Origin: Gammaproteobacteria bacterium
Lineage (GTDB): Bacteria > Pseudomonadota > Gammaproteobacteria > GCA-2400775
Assembly (NCBI GenBank): GCA_013151045.1
Contig: JAADIY010000026.1
Span: 972-41,167, forward strand
DNA length: 40,196 nucleotides
Direction of reading: 5' to 3'
The notes under the pieces were generated by a model, which had not been told where the DNA came from, searched no databases, and saw only the letters and a program-made list of their open reading frames with translations. The translations under genes were made by a program, and so were the position numbers. Positions 11,641-19,067 of the stretch are shown one piece after another (position 1 is the stretch's first letter; each line of letters starts with the position of its first letter).

Positions 11641-12945
11641 GTGCTAGACACATCTCAGCCACTATATTTAGGTATAGATTTCGGCACTTCTGGCTGCCGA
11701 ATCGCACTTATTGACGATAATGGCTTGAATCACGGCTTATACAAAGCCTCGCTACTGCCTTCTACAGGTGGCAGTAACCGTGCTGAGCAAAACCCGTTAG
11801 ATTGGTGGCATACTCTCAAAACCCTAATCGACAAGCTTGATATCGGACTCAAACAGCGTATTAAAGCGATAGCAGTAGACGGCACATCCTCCAGCCTGCT
11901 CTTAGCTGACAAACTCGGCAACCCCCTAACACCGTGCCTAATGTACAACGACCAACGCGCGCTTAGCGAAGCGCAGTCGATTATCTCTAGCTCTCATGCA
12001 ATACCCAGCGCAGCAAAAGGCCCTAGTTCAGCACTAGCCAAACTGCTCTATCTCGAAAAGCAAGATATCAAAGAACCATTTTACGCTTTGCATCAAGCAG
12101 ATTGGATTAGCAATAAATTAGCTGGCAAATTTGGCTATTCTGATAGTAATAATTGCTTAAAACTTGGTTATGACCCGCAAACCCAGTGTTGGCCTGAAGA
12201 AGTTATCAGACTCATCGATCAACCCTCTTGCTTACCAAAGGTGGTATCACCCAGCAACGTCATTAGTCATATCGACCCGGCTATCAGTGATGCTTGGTCG
12301 CTACCAAAAGAAACATTAATTATCGCCGGCATGACAGATAGCATTGCCGCGTCATTTGCAGCGGGCGCAAAACACCCTGGTGATGCAGTGACCTCTCTTG
12401 GCAGTACGCTAGTCGTCAAGGTCGTCTCTACCAAAGCTGTCTCGTCGGATGAATACGGTATATACAGCCACCCTTACAATGGCAATTGGTTGGTTGGCGG
12501 AGCATCGAATACTGGCGGCGCTGCATTGCTCAAGCATTTTAATTTAGAACAAATAAAACAGCTATCGCAAACGATTGATCCAGAACATGAGACCGGTCTT
12601 GATTATTATCCTCTGCCGGCAGTAGGTGAGCGCTTCCCGTTTTCTGACTCTGCAAAAAAATCTAAGACACTGCCTCGCCCAGATAGTGATGCAGAATATT
12701 TTCAAGCATTGCTTGAAGGCATTAGTAATATTGAAAAACTGGCCTATGAACGACTTACCGAACTCGGCGCCACACCGGTTAAACGTATTATTAGTATCGG
12801 CGGTGGCAGCAATAATACTGCCTGGCAAAATATACGCGAACGCAGATTACAATCGCCTATGTCAGCGCCGTTATATCAAGAGGCCGCTTGCGGCAGTGCA
12901 CTGCTTGCGCGCGAAGGCTATAGTAAGTACCGCAAGCTTTCTTAA
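11641..12945 (+). CDS. FGGY-family kinase, D-ribulose kinase-like
   Basis: The 434-aa protein has the two-domain FGGY sugar kinase fold. The N-terminal phosphate-binding loop is LGIDFGTSGCRIALID (about 9-24). The second ATP-binding region includes GMTDSIAA, with the probable catalytic Asp, then VTSLGSTLVVKV, the block GGASNTGGAAL and the adenosine motif SIGGGSNN near the C-terminus. These blocks resemble the cyanobacterial/plant proteins once called xylulokinase-1 and shown to phosphorylate D-ribulose, more than classical XylB or AraB. The product would be ribulose 5-phosphate. The start is GTG 11641 without a clear ribosome site, chosen because the nucleotide-binding loop begins soon after. 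The substrate is an inference. Confidence 0.78.
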   Translation: MLDTSQPLYLGIDFGTSGCRIALIDDNGLNHGLYKASLLPSTGGSNRAEQNPLDWWHTLKTLIDKLDIGLKQRIKAIAVDGTSSSLLLADKLGNPLTPCLMYNDQRALSEAQSIISSSHAIPSAAKGPSSALAKLLYLEKQDIKEPFYALHQADWISNKLAGKFGYSDSNNCLKLGYDPQTQCWPEEVIRLIDQPSCLPKVVSPSNVISHIDPAISDAWSLPKETLIIAGMTDSIAASFAAGAKHPGDAVTSLGSTLVVKVVSTKAVSSDEYGIYSHPYNGNWLVGGASNTGGAALLKHFNLEQIKQLSQTIDPEHETGLDYYPLPAVGERFPFSDSAKKSKTLPRPDSDAEYFQALLEGISNIEKLAYERLTELGATPVKRIISIGGGSNNTAWQNIRERRLQSPMSAPLYQEAACGSALLAREGYSKYRKLS

Positions 12946-12972
12946 TTCAACAACCATTATATTAACCAAACT

Positions 12973-13746
12973 ATGCAATTACTACGTGGCGCAAAATACT
13001 TCTTCACCGGCTTCAGCTTAATACTAAAACCCAATGTCAAGCGCTTTATGTTAATCCCGCTTGCCATCAACATAGCATTATTCGCCTTGGTTATCGCCAT
13101 AGGCTATAGCTATACCAGCGATCTAATACTATTGTTGACGACAAGAATAGATGACTGGATTATTTCTTTGCCAGGTTGGTTATGGTGGCTGGGCTCACTC
13201 GTGAGTAGTCTTCAGTGGATAATTTGGCCACTATTTGTTTTATCACTATTACTTTTTTTCTTTTTTTTCTTTTCGATGCTCGCTAACTTAATCGCCGCAC
13301 CATTTAATGGTTTTCTAGCCGAAGCAGTAGAACAGCACTTAACCGGCAATAAACCAAACGGTGATAATGTAAGCCTAGCCAAAGAAACCATTCTTGCTAT
13401 GACGCATGAGCTGCGCAAAATTGGCTATTTTTTACTGCGCGCAGCACCGTTACTGCTTTTATTCGTCATCCCTGTCATTAACGTCGCCGCCCCTTTCTTA
13501 TGGCTGCTTTTCACTAGTTGGATGCTTGCCGTGGAATATATTGACTATCCAATGTCAAATCATCGGATCGCATTTAAACATCAGCAGCAATATCATAAGC
13601 AACGACGCGGCCTATCGCTGGGCTTTGGAGCAATCGTCGCCTTTGCCAATAGTATTCCTTTACTTAACTTTATCGTCATGCCTATCGCTGTCGCCGGTGC
13701 TACTGCGTTATATTGCCAAAATACACACGAAGAATCTGAGCAATAA
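12973..13746 (+). CDS. cysZ: CysZ/EI24 family membrane protein (sulfate uptake)
   Basis: The 257-aa inner-membrane protein matches CysZ, a sulfate permease feeding cysteine synthesis. It starts with the family pattern RGAKYFFTGFSLILKPNVKR, followed by hydrophobic segments at about 27-48, 68-105 and 150-185 and a C-terminal segment at about 220-245. The interior ANLIAAPFNGFLAEAVE is the characteristic CysZ motif. A run T7-C-T8-C-T4 at 13253-13273 encodes LLLFFFFFFS inside a membrane helix. It lies 27 bp after the FGGY kinase and may be co-transcribed; no other sulfur gene is nearby. Confidence 0.88.
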   Translation: MQLLRGAKYFFTGFSLILKPNVKRFMLIPLAINIALFALVIAIGYSYTSDLILLLTTRIDDWIISLPGWLWWLGSLVSSLQWIIWPLFVLSLLLFFFFFFSMLANLIAAPFNGFLAEAVEQHLTGNKPNGDNVSLAKETILAMTHELRKIGYFLLRAAPLLLLFVIPVINVAAPFLWLLFTSWMLAVEYIDYPMSNHRIAFKHQQQYHKQRRGLSLGFGAIVAFANSIPLLNFIVMPIAVAGATALYCQNTHEESEQ

Positions 13747-13837
13747 ATTCAGCTAAATAAAATAGCGCCGATATTTAAGGTAGTCATATCGTAAAGATAA
13801 CTTGCATCAATTAATTGAAGACTTACACTAAGCCCCC

Positions 13838-14422
13838 ATGACCGTTAAATTCTTTAGCAAAACACCTCTTTTCATCTATACCTTCGTATTGCTGACCTCA
13901 TCGATTCTCATATCAAGCAGTCACGCTGTAGTGAAATCTTATGAACCATGGATATTAATTGACACGACTGCTGAACAATTATCGATCAAACGTAGCAATA
14001 CGACTGTTAGAGTATTTAAGGATATTGCCATTGGTCGTGGCGGCGCCGCGCAATTACGTGTACGTGATGATGGCAAAACACCCTTGGGCGAATTCAAAAT
14101 AGCGTGGATAGCCGACGAAAGTCAGTTTCATATGTTTTTTGGTCTCAACTACCCTAATCTTGAGCGCATACAAAAAGCTTACGATAGAGATGAAATCGAT
14201 CGACGCACTTATTACCGCATCAAAGACGCCATTGCACTTGGCGAAGTCCCTCCGCAAAATACCAAGCTAGGCGGCTATCTTGGCATTCATGGCCTAGGCA
14301 ACAAAGACCTTAAAGTTCACCAGAGATATAATTGGACGCTTGGTTGTATCGCATTAACCAATCAAGAAATAGAAGAACTGGCTTTATGGTTAAAGATAGG
14401 CACACGGGTCGTTATCCGCTGA
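13838..14422 (+). CDS. Secreted L,D-transpeptidase (YkuD domain), short form
   Basis: The 194-aa protein has a signal peptide (about 1-30, hydrophobic core FIYTFVLLTSSILI, ending SSHA) and a YkuD catalytic domain. The active-site signature is IHGLG (H151) followed by WTLGCIALTN (Cys170). Such enzymes form 3-3 crosslinks in peptidoglycan or attach lipoproteins. The early segment KTPLGEF is the usual substrate-cleft strand. The usual Arg after the catalytic Cys-Ile is replaced (CIAL rather than CIRL). It lies upstream of the Lpp-like lipoprotein, its possible substrate, in the same orientation. Confidence 0.85.
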   Translation: MTVKFFSKTPLFIYTFVLLTSSILISSSHAVVKSYEPWILIDTTAEQLSIKRSNTTVRVFKDIAIGRGGAAQLRVRDDGKTPLGEFKIAWIADESQFHMFFGLNYPNLERIQKAYDRDEIDRRTYYRIKDAIALGEVPPQNTKLGGYLGIHGLGNKDLKVHQRYNWTLGCIALTNQEIEELALWLKIGTRVVIR

Positions 14423-14467
14423 ACCCTAACTGAATATGAAATAAAGTTAAAAAAACGCATTAAATAT

Positions 14468-14495
14468 TTGACGAAGCTGAAAATATTGCTACCAT
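14468..14495 (+). promoter_or_regulatory. Candidate sigma-70 promoter of the lipoprotein gene
   Basis: TTGACG at 14468-14473 and TACCAT at 14490-14495 are separated by 16 bases. The -35 matches consensus at five of six positions and the -10 at four of six. It leaves a leader of roughly 65 bases before the ATG. Lpp-type genes are usually expressed from a strong dedicated promoter. Confidence 0.45.
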
Positions 14496-14566
14496 TGCGT
14501 CTGAAAGCTTAATGCAGCAATTCTTCTGTATCGATTGGGCTGAAACAAAGAGGGAGACACTTACTC

Positions 14567-14887
14567 ATGATTAATTTGAAATCTGTATCTAAATTGGCAG
14601 CCGTTGCCATTACCGCTGGCGCACTTTATGGTTGTGCTGGTCATGAAGGTCTTGAAGCTGCTGTTGCAGAAGCTCAAGCTGACGCTGCTGCCGCTTCTGC
14701 TGATGCTGCTGCTGCATTAAGTGCTGCTAACAGCGCTAAATCTGCTGCTGCAAGTGCTACTAGCACAGCAAACGCTGCACAAAAAGACGCTAATGCTGCT
14801 TACGACTTGGCTTCTGAAGCTAGTGAGTGCTGCGATGCAAACACAGATCGTCTTGACCGTATGTTCAAGAAATCTATGCAAAAATAA
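14567..14887 (+). CDS. Lpp/OprI-type alanine-zipper outer-membrane lipoprotein
   Basis: The 106-aa protein has a lipobox GALYGC (Cys23) and a mature part dominated by Ala in heptad spacing (ADAAAASADAAAALSAA...). This gives the trimeric alanine-zipper coiled coil of Pseudomonas OprI and E. coli Lpp. It ends MFKKSMQK, and a C-terminal lysine is the residue L,D-transpeptidases join to peptidoglycan in this family. The Ala helix is longer than in E. coli Lpp (78 aa precursor). Two adjacent cysteines (ECCD) near residue 88 are unusual and might form disulfides. L,D-transpeptidase genes on both sides support the anchoring role. A monocistronic transcript is suggested by its own promoter and terminator. 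Confidence 0.87.
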   Translation: MINLKSVSKLAAVAITAGALYGCAGHEGLEAAVAEAQADAAAASADAAAALSAANSAKSAAASATSTANAAQKDANAAYDLASEASECCDANTDRLDRMFKKSMQK

Positions 14888-14907
14888 GCACCACCCAGAA
14901 AACAGAA

Positions 14908-14935
14908 AAGCCCGCACACTGTGCGGGCTTTTTTT
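14908..14935 (+). terminator. Rho-independent terminator after the lipoprotein gene
   Basis: A perfect eight-base GC-rich stem (GCCCGCAC at 14910-14917 and GTGCGGGC at 14921-14928) with a three-base loop is followed by seven T. It begins 22 bases after the stop codon. A and T on the outer flanks extend the stem, so it could also stop the opposing L,D-transpeptidase transcript, though that strand has a shorter U tract. Confidence 0.93.
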
Positions 14936-14993
14936 ATGTCCATTAATTGAACACAATTAATTTAATAAGATAAAACCAAAGCAATATTTAAAA

Positions 14994-16001
14994 CTATTGT
15001 GATGAAGAAACCATACTCTGTTCAAGGTCTACCGTTGACTCAGGGTTGGCAGGCAACTCACTCGATGAGAACGATATTGGCACGGGCAAACCATTTGCGC
15101 TATCAACAATCAAATTCAAACGCGCCCATTCAATACTCGCTTGCCTATCTCGCGTTGCATCAATAATCGCCTTTACTGCTAGTGTTTTATCAGGCGTCTC
15201 TGCGTCAGCTTCTGTCCCTAAAGCTTCGTGCACTTCAATATATAATTGATTATCCAACCAACCAACCTTATAGGGCTGGTCAACTAAACGTACTTTTACA
15301 CCAACATCAACTGACTCAAATAGAGACTCAATATTTTCTGGGTATAGACGTATACAACCGTGCGTCACCTGCATGCCGACACCTGCAGGCTTATTGGTCC
15401 CGTGAATCAAATACCCGGGCATGCTTAAATTTAATGCAAATTTACCGAGCGGATTATCAGGTCCAGGCAATACCACCTTAGGCAACGGGTCACCATCTTC
15501 TTCGTGTTCTTTTAATATCGAAGCAGGTGGCCGCCAAGTAGGGTCTTTACGCTTACGGACAATTTTAGTTAAACCTAGTGGCGTCGCCCAATCGACACGC
15601 CCAACACTAATTGGATAAGTAATTACCGTCGCAGGCTCATCTTTGGCGGGCTTAGGGTAGTAATACAAACGCATTTCAGAAATATTAACAACAATGCCTT
15701 CACGCGGCGCACGCGGTAAAACATACTGAGTAGGCAAAATAACTTTAACGCCAGAGCCCGGCAACCAAGGATCAACATCAGGGTTAGCTCTAACAATTTC
15801 CTCATAGCCTAAACCCCATTCACGAGCGATATCCGCCAAAGTGTCTTCATACTTTGCGTAAATATAATCAACTTCACCAATCACATCAGTCTCTGCAGAC
15901 GGCAAGTTAAACGTCTGTGCAAAACTAATGCTTACCAGAAAAAAATAAGCTGGCAGGCCAACTAGCAACAACGCTAATAAATTTTGGGGCGCTCTTTTCA
16001 T
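14994..16001 (-). CDS. LysM plus L,D-transpeptidase (ErfK/YbiS/YcfS/YnhG type)
   Basis: The 335-aa protein has a signal peptide (about 1-29, ending SFAQ), a LysM-like peptidoglycan-binding domain (about 44-91, with YEDTLADIAREWGLGYEEI and VILP), and a YkuD domain (about 103-240). Catalytic residues are H200 (LIHGTN), H214 and C216 (THGCIRLYP). This domain order matches E. coli ErfK, YbiS, YcfS and YnhG; the first three attach Braun lipoprotein to peptidoglycan. It faces the Lpp-like gene tail to tail, which fits the same task here. A C-terminal extension of about 70 residues (Ser- and Glu-rich end) lies beyond the catalytic domain. Confidence 0.9.
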   Translation of the reverse strand: MKRAPQNLLALLLVGLPAYFFLVSISFAQTFNLPSAETDVIGEVDYIYAKYEDTLADIAREWGLGYEEIVRANPDVDPWLPGSGVKVILPTQYVLPRAPREGIVVNISEMRLYYYPKPAKDEPATVITYPISVGRVDWATPLGLTKIVRKRKDPTWRPPASILKEHEEDGDPLPKVVLPGPDNPLGKFALNLSMPGYLIHGTNKPAGVGMQVTHGCIRLYPENIESLFESVDVGVKVRLVDQPYKVGWLDNQLYIEVHEALGTEADAETPDKTLAVKAIIDATRDRQASIEWARLNLIVDSANGLPVPISFSSSELPANPESTVDLEQSMVSSSQ

Positions 16002-16059
16002 TAGTAACTACTCACAACAATAAGCCATTTTACCATAGCAATTAGTGGCTGAACCTCTG

Positions 16060-17223
16060 CTAACGCAGCTGCTTTAAATAGGTTGATAGCCTAGAAACAC
16101 CTTCGCGCAGCCGCGATAACTCGGTGGTATAGGCAAATCGCACATAATGTTTCGACTGATTATGACCAAAATCATTCCCCGGCGTCAGCGCAACTGCCGC
16201 ACGTTCTAATATTTGGTCGACAAAAACGCGGCTATCTTTACTAAACGCCGCACATTGCGCGTAGATATAAAATGCACCCTGCGGCATTACTGGCACTTTA
16301 AAACCCAGTTCTGTTACTGCATCAACCAAATAATCACGTCGTTGCTTCAATTGCTGACGACGCCTCTCTAACTCACTCAAAGTCCCTTCGCTAAACGCGG
16401 CTAAAGCTGCATATTGAGCAGGTGTAGAGGTTGCCAGAAAGAAATTTTGAGCTAACTTATCCACTACCGGCACAAAACCATCTGGCATAACCATCCAACC
16501 TACACGCCAACCGGTCATACCAAAATATTTTGAAAAACTGTTAATCACAATTAAATCATCACTCAGCGATAACACTGTTTCAGGCTCTGAGTCATAAACG
16601 AGTGATTGATAAATTTCATCTACAATCAACACGCCGCCCTTTTCTTTAACTAAGGCAACAATCTTTTTTAGCTCGGACAGAGAACAACACGTACCAGTAG
16701 GGTTAGATGGACTAGCCAGTATTACCACTCGTGTGCTTGTAGACCAATGCTTAGCGATTAGCTCAGCAGTTAACTGATATCGTGTTGATTCATCAACAGC
16801 GATAAGTGCTGGTAAACCTTCAAATAAACGAACAAAATGGCGATTACAAGGATAACCTGGGTCAGCCATTAGCACTTCATCACCTGGGTTTAATACCGCA
16901 GCCAATGACAATTGCAACGCACCTGAGCTACCTGGGGTCACGGCAATTCGATCACTACTAATGTTGACGCCAAACTGAGATCGGTAATATTGGCTAATGG
17001 CTTGGCGCAACTGTGGCAAACCTAAGGCCGGAGTGTAATGAGTAAAACCACTTTCTAAGGCCGCAATCCCTGCTTTAACGATGGGCTCTGGCGTTGCGAA
17101 ATCAGGTTCACCGATCTCCATATGAATAACATCTACGCCGCGCGCTTCCATAGAACGTGCGCGCGCCAATATATCCATAACCTGGAACGGCTCTATCTCC
17201 GATGCGCGTTTTGAACTTTGCAC
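16060..17223 (-). CDS. PLP-dependent aminotransferase, class I/II
   Basis: The 387-aa protein is a fold-type I aminotransferase. It has the N-terminal motif HMEIGEPDF (34-42), a PLP-phosphate segment TPGSSGALQL (96-105), N174 in SPSNPTG, D202 in VDEIYQSL, the PLP Schiff-base lysine K232 in NSFSKYFGMTGWR, and a C-terminal substrate-binding Arg in YVRFAYT. The amino donor cannot be fixed from sequence; aspartate- or alanine-type are both possible. The start is a GTG at 17223 without a clear ribosome site. I keep it because the following residues (SEIEPFQVMDILARA) are a conserved start of the family. It follows the CbbY-like gene by 23 bp. Confidence 0.88.
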   Translation of the reverse strand: MQSSKRASEIEPFQVMDILARARSMEARGVDVIHMEIGEPDFATPEPIVKAGIAALESGFTHYTPALGLPQLRQAISQYYRSQFGVNISSDRIAVTPGSSGALQLSLAAVLNPGDEVLMADPGYPCNRHFVRLFEGLPALIAVDESTRYQLTAELIAKHWSTSTRVVILASPSNPTGTCCSLSELKKIVALVKEKGGVLIVDEIYQSLVYDSEPETVLSLSDDLIVINSFSKYFGMTGWRVGWMVMPDGFVPVVDKLAQNFFLATSTPAQYAALAAFSEGTLSELERRRQQLKQRRDYLVDAVTELGFKVPVMPQGAFYIYAQCAAFSKDSRVFVDQILERAAVALTPGNDFGHNQSKHYVRFAYTTELSRLREGVSRLSTYLKQLR

Positions 17224-17246
17224 TACTTAATCTATATATAGCTTAA

Positions 17247-18017
17247 CTAGCGCAAACGATCCAAAGTATCGACATCAAGCATGGTCACTCCGTCAAACTT
17301 CGCCGCTTGAGTGCCGCCTATCACCTGCATACTACTATCTGGCTCACCGAGGTCAGAAACAATTAAATCTGCGCCACTAAAATCGTGATCATGGGTGAAA
17401 CTGTTAACCGTAATCAATGTAGTTAGGTTTGCCCCTTGAGCTGAAAGAAGACCATTACGTGAATCCTCAAAAGCAAGACATTGCTCGGCTTCAAGCCCCA
17501 TTTCTTTTAAAGCATATTTATAGACATCAGCGGCCGGCTTTTTATTTGGCACAATATCACCCGCTGCGATCAACTCGAACCAATCAATAGACTCTTTACC
17601 GAGTGTATTGCTAAGCAAAGCCGTGACATTACCGTAAGTAGTTGTGGTGGAAATCGCCAAACGTCGGTTTTTTTTGCGCGCTTCTCTTATTAATCTCTCC
17701 ACACCAGGGCGCAACGCTACCGCACCATTATCAACTAAATCCTTAAATTGATCGGTTTTAGCCGCATGTATTGATGCAAAATAGTCCTGTAAATCCGTCG
17801 ATGTGTCTTCGAATGGCGGGTCGTATTTCTGCAAATAATGCAGCATCCTTTCCTTGCCACCAGTGACTGTAAGTAGCTCTAAATAAAGCTCAATAGACCA
17901 GTGCCAGGCTAAACCTGCGTCAGCAAAGGCCTTATTAAAGGCGACTAAATGGCCGTCACGCTCGGTATCCGCCAAAGTCCCATCAACATCAAATAGATAG
18001 GCATCAAAACAATTCAT
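17247..18017 (-). CDS. HAD phosphatase, CbbY-like
   Basis: The 256-aa hydrolase of the haloacid dehalogenase superfamily has motif I FDVDGTLADTE (D9 and D11 nucleophile and acid), a C1 helical cap with the CbbY hallmark LLTVTGGKERM, motif II STTTTYGN, and motifs III/IV around NKKPAADVYKYAL and AFEDSRNG. It closely resembles CbbY of Calvin-cycle bacteria, which removes the Rubisco inhibitor xylulose-1,5-bisphosphate. CbbY-like proteins also occur in organisms without Rubisco, and no Rubisco gene is in the window. A strong ribosome site (AGGGGG) precedes ATG 18017. It is likely co-transcribed with the aminotransferase. Confidence 0.85.
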   Translation of the reverse strand: MNCFDAYLFDVDGTLADTERDGHLVAFNKAFADAGLAWHWSIELYLELLTVTGGKERMLHYLQKYDPPFEDTSTDLQDYFASIHAAKTDQFKDLVDNGAVALRPGVERLIREARKKNRRLAISTTTTYGNVTALLSNTLGKESIDWFELIAAGDIVPNKKPAADVYKYALKEMGLEAEQCLAFEDSRNGLLSAQGANLTTLITVNSFTHDHDFSGADLIVSDLGEPDSSMQVIGGTQAAKFDGVTMLDVDTLDRLR

Positions 18018-18185
18018 TAAACCCCCTAATCAAGCGTTCAGCATAGCGTCAGTAACAAAAACATCAGCATGTCAGCATAGCAAACCCACATCTAAGCAGA
18101 TAGCCCAAAGAACTATTTGAACTTGGTCAAGACGTATGAATATGCTATAAAGTGAGGTTTACTGCGTCGAGTGAGGGAGTACGGC

Positions 18186-19043
18186 ATGCCTAAAGTGAAA
18201 AATAAAAAGGCGCCAGCAAAAAAAACGGCCACAAAGAAGGTCGTAAAAAAGACAGTAGCGCCTAAAAAATCTACTGTTAAAAAAAGCGCACCTAAAAAGA
18301 GCAAAACAAAAAAAACGGCCACAAAAAAAACGGTGAAGAAAACTATCGTCAAGAAAAAAGCGGCAGTAAAAAAGTCTCCACCTAAAAAGAAAGCCGCTGT
18401 CAAAAAGGTCGCCCCTAAAAAGAAAACCGTAGCTACAAAGGCTCCTACAAAGAAAGCTGTTGCTAAAAAAGCAGCACCGAAAGCAACTGCGGCTAAAAAG
18501 CCCGCACCTAAGAAGAAGGTACCAGTGAAAGCAGCATCAACAAAAAAAGCAACCACCTCAACACCTAAAGCCAAATTAGTCAGCGCTAGTCGAAAACAGG
18601 CTGCACTTGAAGGCACAGATATTTTGGCAATGGGCGATACGCCTATAGCACCCTATAAAGAAAAACGTGGTGAGTCGTACATGGGCGATGAGCAAGCAGC
18701 TCATTTTAGTAACATCCTCAATACATGGAAACGCGCATTAATGCAGGAAGTTGACCGCACCGTTCATCATATGCAAGATGAAGCCGGCAATTTCCCCGAC
18801 CCTACTGATCGCGCCACACAAGAATCTGAATTTACAATTGAGCTTCGCACACGTGATCGTGAGCGCAAGCTAATCAAAAAAATTGATGAGTCTTTAGGAC
18901 TTATTGATTCAGAAGATTATGGTTATTGCGAAACCTGCGGTATTGAAATAGGTATTCGTCGTCTTGAGGCTCGCCCTACCGCAACACAGTGTATTGACTG
19001 TAAGACGCTGGATGAAATTAAGGAAAAACAAGTTAGCCGTTAA
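18186..19043 (+). CDS. dksA: DksA with N-terminal lysine/alanine-rich histone-H1-like tail
   Basis: The 285-aa protein has two parts. Residues 1 to about 135 are built from Lys, Ala, Pro and Thr repeats (KKTATKK, APKKK, KKAAVKK), like the tail of eukaryotic histone H1 and of Pseudomonas AlgP. Residues about 145-285 are a full DksA: coiled coil, the tip NFPDPTDRA with the two catalytic aspartates needed for effects on RNA polymerase, and the zinc finger C-x2-C-x17-C-x2-C in YCETCGIEIGIRRLEARPT. DksA works with ppGpp at the polymerase secondary channel. The start ATG 18186 has GGGAG at six bases. The long antisense frame here is a product of the repeats. Similar tails occur on DksA of Xanthomonas. 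Confidence 0.94.
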   Translation: MPKVKNKKAPAKKTATKKVVKKTVAPKKSTVKKSAPKKSKTKKTATKKTVKKTIVKKKAAVKKSPPKKKAAVKKVAPKKKTVATKAPTKKAVAKKAAPKATAAKKPAPKKKVPVKAASTKKATTSTPKAKLVSASRKQAALEGTDILAMGDTPIAPYKEKRGESYMGDEQAAHFSNILNTWKRALMQEVDRTVHHMQDEAGNFPDPTDRATQESEFTIELRTRDRERKLIKKIDESLGLIDSEDYGYCETCGIEIGIRRLEARPTATQCIDCKTLDEIKEKQVSR

Positions 19044-19067
19044 AAAATTAACGGCTACAGAGCAACA

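Noticed and set aside
13253-13273. T7-C-T8-C-T4 tract inside cysZ, considered as a phase-variation tract or terminator
   Set aside because: It encodes a normal run of Phe in a membrane helix, has no GC stem before it, and the frame is intact. Homopolymers of seven and eight interrupted by C are only weakly slippery.
18113-18616. A 167-codon minus-strand frame reading as a hydrophobic, Phe- and Ala-rich membrane-like protein
   Set aside because: It is the antisense of the Lys/Ala repeats of dksA. AAA and AAG codons read as TTT and CTT on the other strand, giving repetitive Phe and Leu without a ribosome site or family pattern.
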